Shown one piece after another: positions 7,550 to 15,954 of a stretch of DNA of 64,000 nucleotides (within the stretch, counting starts at the first letter, position 1; every line of letters starts with the position of its first letter). Under the pieces are notes generated by a model. The model searched no databases and had not been told where the DNA came from. It worked only from the letters and a program-made list of their open reading frames with translations. Both the position numbers and the translations under genes were made by a program. This DNA comes from Sphingomonas mali NBRC 15500. GTDB lineage: Bacteria > Pseudomonadota > Alphaproteobacteria > Sphingomonadales > Sphingomonadaceae. The DNA lies in the NCBI RefSeq assembly GCF_001598415.1, contig NZ_BCYX01000016.1:1-64000 (forward strand). Direction: 5' to 3'.

Positions 7550-8398
7550 ATGGCGGCTGCCTTGCCCAAGATTTTCCTCATTACCGGTGTCAGTTCGGGT
7601 CTCGGGCGTGCATTCGCCGCAGGCGCGCTCGACGCGGGCCATCGCGTGATCGGCACCGTGCGGCGGGACAGCGACGCCGAAGCCTTTGCCGCGCTTGCTC
7701 CCGATCGCGCCCATCCGCTGGTGCTCGACGTGACCGATTTCGACGCGATCCCGGCGGCGGTGACATATGCCGAACAGAATGTCGGTCCGATCGACGTGCT
7801 GGTGAACAATGCCGGCTATGGTCACGAAGGGGTATTGGAGGAAGCCTCCATGCACGACCTCCAGCGCCAGTTCGCGGCCAATGTGTTCGGTCCGGTCGCG
7901 ATGACGAAGGCGGTGCTGCCGGGCATGCGCGCGCGGCGTCGCGGTCATATCGTCAACGTCACGTCGATGGGCGGCTTTATCACCATGCCCGGCATCAGTT
8001 TCTATTGCGGCAGCAAGTTCGCGCTCGAGGGCATTTCCGAAGCGCTGGGCAAGGAAGTGGCGGCTTTCGGAATCCGGGTGACGGCACTCGCTCCGGGCCA
8101 ATTCCGCACCGATTGGGCCGGACGGTCGATGGATCGCACGCCCCGCAGCATCGCCGATTACGATGCGGTCATGGATCCGATTCGCGCCGCGCGACAAGCC
8201 AAGAGCGGCAATCAGCCGGGCGATCCGTCCAGGGCGGCGCAAGCGCTGCTGGCATTGATCGAAGCGCCGAACCCGCCGGTGCGGCTGTTCCTGGGCGAAG
8301 ACGCATTGGGGCTGGTCGAACAGAAGCTTGACCAGATGAAGGCCGAAATCGCCGCCTGGGATGCACTCTCTCGCTCCACCAGTTTCACGTCCTCCTGA
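7550..8398 (+). CDS. Short-chain dehydrogenase/reductase (SDR)
   Basis: A 282-aa NAD(P)-dependent oxidoreductase of the classical SDR type. It has the glycine-rich cofactor loop TGVSSGLG near residue 12, the NNAGYG motif after strand 4, the catalytic serine strand VNVTSMGG, and the catalytic Tyr-x3-Lys as YCGSK. Its best in-window relative is the SDR at 24840, which shares the FRTDWAGRS segment. The substrate is unknown. It is divergent from the TetR gene and probably under its control. The next gene downstream is a small membrane protein 119 bases away. Confidence 0.93.
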   Translation: MAAALPKIFLITGVSSGLGRAFAAGALDAGHRVIGTVRRDSDAEAFAALAPDRAHPLVLDVTDFDAIPAAVTYAEQNVGPIDVLVNNAGYGHEGVLEEASMHDLQRQFAANVFGPVAMTKAVLPGMRARRRGHIVNVTSMGGFITMPGISFYCGSKFALEGISEALGKEVAAFGIRVTALAPGQFRTDWAGRSMDRTPRSIADYDAVMDPIRAARQAKSGNQPGDPSRAAQALLALIEAPNPPVRLFLGEDALGLVEQKLDQMKAEIAAWDALSRSTSFTSS

Positions 8399-8517
8399 AG
8401 TCCTTCAATCCCAGGCGCCCTCCCCGCGAGGCACCGAAGACACGCCATCGGAGCTCCGAGGCTCCGGGGCCGGTCGCGTGCCCATCCACTTATCATTCGC
8501 ATGGAAAGAAACCCGTC

Positions 8518-9075
8518 ATGACCATGACTGCCGATATCTCGACTTTGAACCGCAACGGGCTCACCGGCTATTATGCCATCCGAGCTCTCGTATCGATCTT
8601 GTGGGTCGCCCTGGCGTTCACCATCGGCAAGGCGCATCCGCCGCTCGGCGTCGCGCTGATCATCGCCTATCCCGCATGGGACAGCCTCGCCAACTACGTG
8701 GATGCGCGCAGCAACGGCGGCCTTCGCGCCAATCCTACCCAGACGCTGAATGTTGTCGTTAGCGCGATCGTCACGCTCGTGGTCGCGGTTGCGGCCGCTC
8801 GCGATTTCCACGCCGTGATCGCCGTCATCGGCATTTGGGCAGCGCTCGCCGGTATACTTCAATTGACCACTGCCGTTCGTCGCTGGCGTATCGCGGGCGC
8901 ACAATGGCCGATGATCCTGAGCGGCGGGCAATCCGCACTTGCTGGCGCAATCTTCGTGAAGAAAGCGACCGATGCCACCGCGAGCCTGAGCGTCGCGGAC
9001 GTCGCGCCCTATGCGGCTTTCGGCGCCTTCTACTTCGCCATCTCCGCGGCGATCCTCTTCTTGAAGCGACGATGA
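8518..9075 (+). CDS. DUF308-like multispanning membrane protein
   Basis: A 185-aa protein of mostly hydrophobic helices. I see about five or six membrane segments, including RALVSILWVALAFTIG, TLNVVVSAIVTLVVAVAAA and PYAAFGAFYFAISAAILFL, with a lysine/arginine end. The layout of paired helices is like the HdeD/DUF308 group, some members of which are linked to acid resistance, but the sequence match is loose. GGAAAG precedes the ATG. It lies downstream of the TetR-linked SDR and could belong to the same regulated unit. Confidence 0.75.
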   Translation: MTMTADISTLNRNGLTGYYAIRALVSILWVALAFTIGKAHPPLGVALIIAYPAWDSLANYVDARSNGGLRANPTQTLNVVVSAIVTLVVAVAAARDFHAVIAVIGIWAALAGILQLTTAVRRWRIAGAQWPMILSGGQSALAGAIFVKKATDATASLSVADVAPYAAFGAFYFAISAAILFLKRR

Positions 9076-9141
9076 GAGCCAGGGGCCGCCGGCATCGGAG
9101 GTCGCGATATCATTGCGCTCTTCCGGGCGCCGGAGCCGCGA

Positions 9142-9516
9142 TCAAGCGGCGTTCCGGTCCCGGTAGAACTGGACTCCCAGCTGCAGGCTTTCGGCAATGC
9201 GGTCCGCCTTTTCCTGGAACGTGGCGGCCGCCTCGGGCGCGAGCAGGTCGGCGCTGGTCTGGCGCCACAAATCGAGCCAGCGCGCAAAATTTTCCGGCGT
9301 CATATGGGGCTCGTGGCGGACATGGGCGACCATCGGCTGGCCCTTGTAGCGGCCGCTGGTCAGCAGCACCGACGACCAGAACGCCTGGAGCTTGGCGAGG
9401 TGATGCGGCCAATCCTCGATCGCGCCGTTGAAAATCGGGCCGAGCACAGCATCCTCGCGGATGCGCGCATAGAAAGCGGGGACGAGTTTCGCGATGTCGT
9501 CTTCGGTGATCTGCAT
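9142..9516 (-). CDS. Group III truncated haemoglobin
   Basis: A 124-aa globin of the 2-on-2 fold. The B-helix FYARIREDAVLGPIFN, the CD region EDWPHHLAKLQAFWSSVL, the F-helix MVAHVRHEPH carrying the probable proximal histidine, and the G/H helices FARWLDLWRQTS and FQEKADRIAESLQLGVQFY match group III truncated haemoglobins. Such proteins bind oxygen or nitric oxide in the cytoplasm; the precise role is not known for most. It is an isolated gene, downstream of the TonB receptor transcription unit, with a hairpin between them. Confidence 0.92.
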   Translation of the reverse strand: MQITEDDIAKLVPAFYARIREDAVLGPIFNGAIEDWPHHLAKLQAFWSSVLLTSGRYKGQPMVAHVRHEPHMTPENFARWLDLWRQTSADLLAPEAAATFQEKADRIAESLQLGVQFYRDRNAA

Positions 9517-9633
9517 GGCCTTGAGTTAGTCCGGCCGGGCCGAATTGCGACTCCGTTTCTCCCGCATTGGGCATCCGTCTCCCCGACGGCGCCAGAACGG
9601 GGAGGGGGCTTGGCGGTTGCGCCGCGGAATCCA

Positions 9634-9663
9634 ATGAGCCGTCCGGCACCCCGGACGGCTCAT
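9634..9663 (-). terminator. Hairpin after TonB-dependent receptor
   Basis: ATGAGCCGTCCGG (9634-9646) and its exact reverse complement (9651-9663) enclose a four-base loop. It begins seven bases after the receptor stop codon. There is no U-tract in the receptor's direction, so it may protect the mRNA 3' end or act with Rho rather than be an intrinsic terminator. Confidence 0.5.
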
Positions 9664-9670
9664 CCTCCCC

Positions 9671-12298
9671 TCAGAACTTCACCGACACCTTGCCGTAATA
9701 ATACCCGCCGTTGATCCCATAAGGCGAGAAGGTCAGCGGCGCGTCGATCACGTTGCCGCCATTCACCAGCGTGTAGCTGGTCGTTCCCGGCACCAGGGCG
9801 ACGGTCGGCGGCTTCTTGTTGAACACATTGTTGGCGCCGATCGTCAGCGTGACCGTGTGGGCGATCGTATAGCTGGCGTCGAGATCGACGATGAACGCGG
9901 TGCCGATGTCCTGTTTGTAATAAGTGCCGCCATCGGGCGAGGCATAGGACGTGCTCTTGCCGAACAGGGTCCCGCGCAACGTCGATGAAAAGGCGCCGAG
10001 CGTGTACGCGGCCGATCCGACGATCTTCACCTTGGGCGATGCGGTTTCCAGATTGGAGATCGCCGTTTTGTCGAACAAGGCGATCGGCGCCGTGCCGCCG
10101 GGGGGCGTGAGCTGGGTCGGGGCGAGCCCGATCCGCGTGGCCTTGGTTTCGTTATAGGTCCCGGAGATCGTCCAATCGACCTTGCCGGCATCGCCGAAGT
10201 CGGAGAGGTAGGTCACCACGACATCGACGCCGCGCGTCCGCGTGTCCGCGCCGTTGGTGAAGATGTTGATGCCGGTCTGGCTCACCGTCGGGTCGAGCAC
10301 GTTGCCGTTGGCGATGATCGCTTGCGTCACCACCGGGAAGTTGACCGCGCCGCCGCTGCCGAAGATCGACCCGGTGCCGAGAATGCGGTCGCGGATCTTC
10401 ACTTGATAGGCGTCGAGCGTGACGAGCAGCTTCGGCGCCGGCCTGAACACGAAGCCCAGGCTGTAATTGGTCGATTTCTCCGGCCGGAGGTTGCTGAACC
10501 CGAGCAATTTGGCGGCGGCCGAATTGGCGGGAAGCTGGACGAAGGCCGAGGACGGCGAGACGTTGGTCGCCGAATAATAGCTTTCGGCCAGGGTCGGCGC
10601 GCGGAAGCCGGTCGACACCGTGCCGCGGATCGCCACCGCCGGGCTGAAATCGTACCGCCCCGTCGCTTTCCAGGTCCAGGTCGAGCCGAAGTCCGAATAA
10701 TTCTCGTAACGGAGCGCGGCATCGAGCTTCAGCCCGTCGACCGGCTCGGCCGACAGATCGAGATAGCCCGCCCAATTGTGGCGGCTATGGCTTCCCGCGT
10801 CGGACGGCCGGAAACCGGGATAGGATTGCCCGCCTTCCTTGTAGATCGATGCCGGATCGCCCGAGCCGATCTCATAGATGTTCTTGCGATATTCGCCGCC
10901 GAACGCGACGTTGAGCGGATCGGCCAGGCCGAGATCGACGTCCTTGGAGAAATCGGCGTTGACCGTCCATTCGGTCGCCTTGAACAGGCCATCGTAAAAG
11001 TCGGTCGGCGTGAAATGGGTGTCGATGAACAGCGAGCGATTGGCCGAATCGAGCGTGTAGATCAGGTTCTTGTCCTGCCCATAGGTCGCGCTGAGGTCCC
11101 AGCGGAAGCCGTTGAGATCGCCCTTGATGCCGCCGGTCACCGAATAATCGTCCTCGCGGATACCCTCGCGCGGGCTGAAGCCGTTGGGCGGCGTGTCGCC
11201 GTCGGGATCATAGACGATCGAGCCCGGCGCGGCGAGCGTGCCGCCGACGCCGAGCACCGGCGAGGCGATGATACGATCGGGCACGCGAAGATTCTCGTAC
11301 GCGGAGGCGATGCGCTTCGAATAGCTGCCGAAGCTGTAGACCTCGACGTCGCCGAAATCGTAGCCGGCATTGTATTGCAAATTGGTCAGGTGCGAGCGCG
11401 CGTCGCCGTTGATCCGGTTGACATAGGGGAAGCCGGGAATGCCGGCATAAAGCGCTTGCTGCGCCGCCGAGAGGTTGGTGCGCAGCACGCCATTGGAGTC
11501 GGTCACGCGGCGATCCAGGCCGCCGACCTGGCTGAAGGCGTGGAAGCGGTGGAAGAAGGTGAGGTCGAGAAAGCCGTTCTCGCCGATCTTGGTGCCCATG
11601 GTGAAGCTGCCGGCCCAGGTTTCGCCGCCGGTATCGTAATAGGAGCCGCCGGTGGCGATCGCCTCGCCGCCGCTCGTATCGTCTTTCAGGATGATGTTGA
11701 TGACGCCGGCGATCGCGTCCGACCCATATTGCGCGGCGGCGCCCTGTTCGAGCACTTCGATGCGCTTGACCGACGCGGGGGTGATGAGGTCGAGGTCGGG
11801 CGCTGCTGCTCCCTGATAGGGTCCGCCGAGGACGGCGAGGTTGGCGGTGCCATGCCGCCGCTTGCCGTTGACCAGCACCAATGTGTGATTGGGGCTGAGG
11901 CCGCGAAGCCGCGCCGACAGCGTGAGGTTGGCGGTGTCGCCGCCGAACGCCTGGGCGTTGAACGAGGGGACGAGCTGGGTCAGCACCTGGTTGAGGTTGG
12001 GCTGACCAACGCGGCTGAGCGTTGCCGCGTCGAGGACCTTGATCGGGGCGGAGCTTTCCGCCGCCGTGGTGCCGACGACGCGGGTGCCGGTGACGATGAT
12101 CTCGTCGCTGCCCTGGGTGCTCGCGACCGACGCTGCGGGAAGCGTGCTTGCCTGGGGATCGTCGGGTGCGGCCGCGGGTGGCGCGCTCGTTGCCTTGTCG
12201 GCCGCCTTGTCGGCGGCGCCGTCAGTCGTTTCGGCATGTGCCCCGGCCGCCCACAAAGTGCCCAGCGCAAGTGCCGCAATCGATACCGTTCTTTTCAT
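9671..12298 (-). CDS. TonB-dependent outer-membrane receptor
   Basis: An 875-aa outer-membrane transporter. It has a cleavable signal peptide (MKRTVSIAALALGTLWAAGA), an Ala/Pro-rich spacer with a TonB-box-like DEIIVTGTR, a plug domain (about residues 60-180: NQVLTQLVPSFNAQ, GLSPNHTLVLVNGKRRHGTA and the EVLEQGAAAQYGSDAIAGVI motif), and a long beta-barrel ending in the aromatic residue of VSVKF. The substrate is unknown: there are no siderophore or B12 genes nearby. The start at 12298 is chosen because it gives the signal peptide and has AAAGGGG upstream. It lies 240 bases downstream of a Tat-signal aminotransferase on the same strand, a pairing that suggests uptake and processing of a common substrate. 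Confidence 0.95.
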   Translation of the reverse strand: MKRTVSIAALALGTLWAAGAHAETTDGAADKAADKATSAPPAAAPDDPQASTLPAASVASTQGSDEIIVTGTRVVGTTAAESSAPIKVLDAATLSRVGQPNLNQVLTQLVPSFNAQAFGGDTANLTLSARLRGLSPNHTLVLVNGKRRHGTANLAVLGGPYQGAAAPDLDLITPASVKRIEVLEQGAAAQYGSDAIAGVINIILKDDTSGGEAIATGGSYYDTGGETWAGSFTMGTKIGENGFLDLTFFHRFHAFSQVGGLDRRVTDSNGVLRTNLSAAQQALYAGIPGFPYVNRINGDARSHLTNLQYNAGYDFGDVEVYSFGSYSKRIASAYENLRVPDRIIASPVLGVGGTLAAPGSIVYDPDGDTPPNGFSPREGIREDDYSVTGGIKGDLNGFRWDLSATYGQDKNLIYTLDSANRSLFIDTHFTPTDFYDGLFKATEWTVNADFSKDVDLGLADPLNVAFGGEYRKNIYEIGSGDPASIYKEGGQSYPGFRPSDAGSHSRHNWAGYLDLSAEPVDGLKLDAALRYENYSDFGSTWTWKATGRYDFSPAVAIRGTVSTGFRAPTLAESYYSATNVSPSSAFVQLPANSAAAKLLGFSNLRPEKSTNYSLGFVFRPAPKLLVTLDAYQVKIRDRILGTGSIFGSGGAVNFPVVTQAIIANGNVLDPTVSQTGINIFTNGADTRTRGVDVVVTYLSDFGDAGKVDWTISGTYNETKATRIGLAPTQLTPPGGTAPIALFDKTAISNLETASPKVKIVGSAAYTLGAFSSTLRGTLFGKSTSYASPDGGTYYKQDIGTAFIVDLDASYTIAHTVTLTIGANNVFNKKPPTVALVPGTTSYTLVNGGNVIDAPLTFSPYGINGGYYYGKVSVKF

Positions 12299-12454
12299 CG
12301 TGAAGGCCCCTTTCAACAGAAAGCCTTCAGACACCCCTCCCGCTCAGTGCCGTTCGCGGAGCCGCGGCGGACATTGCTTGTCCTGGCTCGCCGCAATGCG
12401 AACGGATTGGCTGCCTTGCCCCCAGGGGTGCGGCAGCGGGTGATGTGGAAAATG

Positions 12455-12503
12455 CGACAGGGCGCGCGGCCGCGTTGGACGCGGGGGAGCCGCGGCCCTG
12501 TCG
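12455..12503 (-). terminator. Long GC-rich hairpin between aminotransferase and receptor
   Basis: CGACAGGGC (12455-12463) pairs with GCCCTGTCG (12495-12503), with further complementary GC-rich inner sequence. It lies 36 bases beyond the aminotransferase stop and about 160 bases before the receptor start. It could be a terminator or an mRNA processing site that uncouples the two genes. There is no clear U-tract. Confidence 0.4.
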
Positions 12504-12538
12504 TTCAACCAGTGTAAGGAACGGCGTGAGCCGCATCG

Positions 12539-13726
12539 TCAGGCGGTCCAGACCTTGTCCAGCGCGGTGCAGAAAGCGGTCATGTCGGCCATCGATCCGA
12601 CGGTGACGCGCGACACGGTCGGCCAGATCGGCCAGGAGCGACCGATCTCCACGCTCTGCGTCCGGAACGCGGCCTGCATGTCCTTGGCCGGCTTGGTCTT
12701 CCAGTCGATCATGAACATGTTCGCCTCGGTCGGCGCGACCTTCAGCCCGCGTTTCTTGACGTGATCGACGGCGAAGGCGCGCGCCGCCTGCATCTGGGCG
12801 CGGCGTTGCGCGATCAGCGGCGCGGCGGTGAGACTGGCGGTGGCGCAGACCAGCGACGGCAGCGGCAGAGCGCCTGACTGCATGCCGCCGTCATAGCGCA
12901 TCATCTTGGTGATATTGGCCGGCTGGGTCATGATATAGCCCATGCGCATCCCGGCCATGCCGAAGATCTTCGAGAAGGTCCGCATGACGATCACGTCGGG
13001 ATATTTGACCGCGAAGGGCGACGCCACCGGTACGCCCGCGAAATGCGTATAGGCTTCGTCGATCAGCACCATCGATCCGGCCGGCTTGTTCTGGATCAGC
13101 CATTCGATGTCGGCGAGTGGCGTGATCGTCCCGGTCGGGTTGTTGGGGGTACAGATATAATAGAGCCCGGCATTGGGATCGGCCGCCAGCATCGCCTTCA
13201 CGTCGTGCCGGAAATCGGGGGTGAGCGGCACCGCCTTGACCGGCGCGCCGAGCCAGGTCGCGGTGCGCCCGGCGAGTTCGAAGGTCGGATCGGCGGTGAC
13301 CAGGCCCTTGGTCGGCGAGCAATAGGTCACCACTGCGCGCGACAGCGGATCGCTCGATCCGGGCCAGGGGGCGACATGGTCGAATGGCACGCCTTCCACC
13401 GACATCACCGCCTTGATGAAATCGCTGCGTTCGTCGTGCGGGGAATAGCGATTGCCTTGCGAGATCATCTTCGCCGCCGCCGCCTGGCCGGGCGCGAGCG
13501 GTCCGGTCCAGCATTCGTTGGCGCCGATCCGTGTCTTGGCGCTGGGGGCGGGATCGGGCACGCCGGCCGATGCCCAGGCGGGCCGCCCGCTTGCCGCCGC
13601 CATGGCGCCGACGCCGAAGATCGCGGCGATGCGGGCAAGGTCGCGGCGGGCATAGCCGCGGCTGAGCAGGTCGTCTGCCGACTCCTCGTTCAAAACGGTG
13701 TCGATGACGCTTTCACGGTCGATCAT
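12539..13726 (-). CDS. Aminotransferase class I/II (HisC-like) with twin-arginine signal
   Basis: A 395-aa PLP-dependent aminotransferase of the histidinol-phosphate aminotransferase type. The core shows NECWTGP near the N-terminus, the CTPNNPTGT motif, DEAYTHF, and the PLP-lysine segment TFSKIFGMAGMRMGY. Before the core is a 53-residue extension with Arg-Arg-Asp-Leu (residues 27-30) followed by a hydrophobic stretch and ASGRPAWASAG, which reads as a Tat export signal. The enzyme would therefore be folded with PLP in the cytoplasm and act in the periplasm. Whether the signal is cleaved or an anchor is not clear. The ATG at 13726 has GGGAGA nine bases upstream. It lies upstream of a TonB receptor and downstream of a TauE/SafE permease, all on the minus strand. 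Confidence 0.88.
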   Translation of the reverse strand: MIDRESVIDTVLNEESADDLLSRGYARRDLARIAAIFGVGAMAAASGRPAWASAGVPDPAPSAKTRIGANECWTGPLAPGQAAAAKMISQGNRYSPHDERSDFIKAVMSVEGVPFDHVAPWPGSSDPLSRAVVTYCSPTKGLVTADPTFELAGRTATWLGAPVKAVPLTPDFRHDVKAMLAADPNAGLYYICTPNNPTGTITPLADIEWLIQNKPAGSMVLIDEAYTHFAGVPVASPFAVKYPDVIVMRTFSKIFGMAGMRMGYIMTQPANITKMMRYDGGMQSGALPLPSLVCATASLTAAPLIAQRRAQMQAARAFAVDHVKKRGLKVAPTEANMFMIDWKTKPAKDMQAAFRTQSVEIGRSWPIWPTVSRVTVGSMADMTAFCTALDKVWTA

Positions 13727-13778
13727 TCTGTCTGTCTCCCTGTTCGCTTTGGTCGGTCCCATCGACCAGTCGCTGGCC

Positions 13779-14609
13779 CTAGAATTTCATCGCGTTCCTC
13801 AGCATCACGAGCGAAATGACGATGAGGTAGAGGCCGAACACGCGCTTGAGCGGTCCGGCCGGCAAGCTATGCGCGGCGGCCACGCCGAGTGGCGCCGTCA
13901 GCACTGACATCGAGGCGATGACGACCGTCGCCGGCAGGTTGACATAGCCGAGCGATCCCCAGGGCAGGCCCGGCTGGCGGAAACCGATAATCGCGAACCC
14001 GATCGCGCTGGGGATCGCGATCAGCGCGCCGATGCCCGATGCGGTCGCGATCGCGCGATGGATCGATCGGCCATGCAGGGTCATCACCATGATCGCGATC
14101 GTGCCGCCGCCGATCCCCAGTAGTGACGAAAAGGTACCGAGCCCGCCGGCAATCGCGACGCGCGGTGCCAGGCCCGGCATCGAGTCCGAGATGACGTGAT
14201 CGCTGAAGCGCGGCACCAGGAAGTTGAGCGACATGAGCAGCACGCCGACGGCAAAGATCAACAGCAGCACATGCCCGTCGACATGGCCGGCAAGGATGAC
14301 GCCGACGGCATCGCCGAAGATCAGCCACGGTGCCCAGGCTCGCAAAATCTCGAATTCGACCGCGCCGCGCTTGGCATGCGATCGCAGCGACCTCAGCGAT
14401 GTCAGAATGATCGTCGCGGCCGAGGTGCCGATGGCGACATGCGCAAATTGATGCTTGTCGCCGCCCAATAGCGGCAGAACCAGCATCAGCGCCGGTACGA
14501 CGACAAACCCCCCACCGATGCCGAAAATGCCGGCGGCAAACCCGGCGACCAGTCCAGCGCATAGCAGCGCGATCAATGGAATTAGCCAAACGCCTTGCGA
14601 AGCAGTCAA
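13779..14609 (-). CDS. TauE/SafE family sulfite/organic anion exporter-like permease
   Basis: A 276-aa inner-membrane protein with about eight hydrophobic segments and the paired glycine motifs of the family: GIFGIGGGFVVVP in the first half and LLGIGGGTIAIMVMT in the second, reflecting the internal duplication. TauE/SafE members move sulfite, sulfoacetate, taurine-related or other small anions; the substrate is not predictable here. The start is TTG, with GGGAGG seven bases upstream, a strong ribosome binding site that decides it. It is followed 52 bases downstream by the Tat-signal aminotransferase, so the three minus-strand genes may form one unit. Confidence 0.92.
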   Translation of the reverse strand: MTASQGVWLIPLIALLCAGLVAGFAAGIFGIGGGFVVVPALMLVLPLLGGDKHQFAHVAIGTSAATIILTSLRSLRSHAKRGAVEFEILRAWAPWLIFGDAVGVILAGHVDGHVLLLIFAVGVLLMSLNFLVPRFSDHVISDSMPGLAPRVAIAGGLGTFSSLLGIGGGTIAIMVMTLHGRSIHRAIATASGIGALIAIPSAIGFAIIGFRQPGLPWGSLGYVNLPATVVIASMSVLTAPLGVAAAHSLPAGPLKRVFGLYLIVISLVMLRNAMKF

Positions 14610-14771
14610 GAGCCAGCCTCCCTGTTGGGTGAGGTCTCTCCTGCGAGACGGGGCTTGTCGCCGCCCTGTCGATTCGTAAGCTGCGCAAGCGATCGAACAT
14701 TTGCAACAACAAAATAGGGCGGCGACGTTTTTCGTAACTAATTTACTTAAATAAAGGGCTTTAGTCGCCGA

Positions 14772-15155
14772 TCACCGCTCGTGCAGTCGGGCAAGCGCGA
14801 CGCCGGCCAGGTTTTGCGACCGCTTCACGTGACGGATGCGCAGCCTGCCGGAACCCGGTCGCAATGCGGCGAGGGCCTGGCGGTGATGCATGTGATCGCT
14901 CGGGCATCTGACCGTGCCACTGGCCTGACCGACGACCGCCAGCGAGTCCCCCAGGAACACCGCTTCCTGGAGCCCAAGGTCGGCGGCCAGCTCCACCGCG
15001 TGCAACAACGCCAGCCATTCGGCATCCATCGCCGAGCCCGGCCCCAATCCCTGCCGCACATAATCCCGCCCGTGCACGACCACCGCGGTCTCCATTCCCG
15101 TCGCCGGCCGCCAGCCGCCGTCGAAGAATATCTTCACACGTCCAGCGATCGCCAT
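14772..15155 (-). CDS. Ribonuclease H-like protein lacking the fourth acidic residue
   Basis: A 127-aa RNase H fold protein. The first three catalytic positions can be placed: Asp12 in FFDGG, Glu46 in MDAEWLAL and Asp70 in FLGDSLAVV. The usual Ala-Asp of the C-terminal R-x2-N-x2-AD-x-LA motif reads [11 protein letters not shown], so the fourth Asp is replaced by Gly118. It may be a reduced-activity nuclease or a binding protein. The ATG at 15155 overlaps the end of the pseudouridine synthase gene by 22 bases, which implies cotranslation. In-frame sequence upstream is antisense-like and was left out. Confidence 0.82.
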   Translation of the reverse strand: MAIAGRVKIFFDGGWRPATGMETAVVVHGRDYVRQGLGPGSAMDAEWLALLHAVELAADLGLQEAVFLGDSLAVVGQASGTVRCPSDHMHHRQALAALRPGSGRLRIRHVKRSQNLAGVALARLHER

Positions 15156-15685
15156 TCCCCCGGCGCGACGCCGTCGAGCGACCAGTCGCCGATGCTCCAC
15201 CGCACCAGCCGGAGCGTCGGGTGGCCGACCGCCGCCGTCATGCGGCGGACTTGGCGATTGCGGCCCTCGCGGATCGTCAGCCGGATCCAGCCGTCGGGTA
15301 TGTTCTTGCGGAAGCGGATCGGTGGGTCGCGCGGCCACAGGTCGGGAGCGGGGATGCGCTCGGCCTCCGCCGGCCGGGTGGTGCCGTCCTTCAACCGCAC
15401 GCCGCTTCGCAAGGCCGCCAGCGCGTCGTCGGTCACCTCGCCCTCGAGCTGGGCGAGATAGGTCTTGGCGGTCTTGAACTTGGGGTCGGCGATCCGCGAC
15501 TGCAGCCGGCCGTCATCGGTCAGCAACAACAGTCCCTCGCTGTCGAGGTCGAGCCGCCCGGCCGGATAGACGCCCGGCGTGTCGACGAAACCCGACAGGG
15601 TAGGGCGCGTCGATCCCTCGGTGCCGCGGTCGGTGAACTGGCAGAGCACGCCATAGGGTTTGTTGAACAGGATCAGGCGCGCCAT
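15134..15685 (-). CDS. rluE: 23S rRNA pseudouridine synthase, RluE type
   Basis: A 183-aa enzyme that converts uridine to pseudouridine in 23S rRNA (position 2457 in Escherichia coli for RluE). The order matches the RsuA/RluB/E/F family: [15 protein letters not shown], the catalytic [18 protein letters not shown] carrying the active-site Asp, [11 protein letters not shown], and the C-terminal [20 protein letters not shown] then [13 protein letters not shown]. There is no S4 domain, as expected for RluE. It is upstream of, and overlaps by 22 bases, the RNase H-like gene. A REP-like element lies about 130 bases upstream. Confidence 0.93.
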   Translation of the reverse strand: MARLILFNKPYGVLCQFTDRGTEGSTRPTLSGFVDTPGVYPAGRLDLDSEGLLLLTDDGRLQSRIADPKFKTAKTYLAQLEGEVTDDALAALRSGVRLKDGTTRPAEAERIPAPDLWPRDPPIRFRKNIPDGWIRLTIREGRNRQVRRMTAAVGHPTLRLVRWSIGDWSLDGVAPGEWRSLDV

Positions 15686-15817
15686 GCGCCGGCTTTGATC
15701 CAGGTTAGTCCAATATTCAATGTTCGGAATTGGCGAGGTGGTCGCAAAGTGTTCCTCCGGAAGAGGAAACCTAGGGTAATCAGGTACTTCGCGGCCATGG
15801 TTTCGCCTAGTTCCCAG

Positions 15818-15927
15818 CCGTCACCCCGGCCTGGTGCCGGGGTCCAAGGTGCCTCCGGTCCAGGCTCTCGAACCTCTTGCTCTACGCCTGCCTATCGTTG
15901 GACCCCGGGACAAGCCCGGGGTGACGG
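15818..15927. repeat. GTCAC-bounded paired palindrome
   Basis: CCGTCACCCCGGCCTGGTGC starts the left palindrome and GACCCCGGGACAAGCCCGGG ends the right one in GTGACGG, about 110 bp overall. It shows the same plan as the elements at 2446, 18551 and 40078. The rest of the gap 15686-15954 has no gene. Confidence 0.75.
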
Positions 15928-15954
15928 AGTGGAGATGGCGGGCGTGGATCGGAC

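Noticed and set aside
10322..12517. Long antisense frame of over 700 codons opposite the TonB receptor gene
   Set aside because: It is a shadow of codon bias in high-GC DNA; composition is Arg/Ala/Gly/Asp-rich without any domain, and the opposite strand encodes a clear TonB receptor.
12299..12538. Cobalamin or TPP-type riboswitch upstream of the TonB receptor
   Set aside because: I looked for the B12 box and for TPP core motifs and saw none; only a GC-rich hairpin is present. The same holds for 20458-20754.
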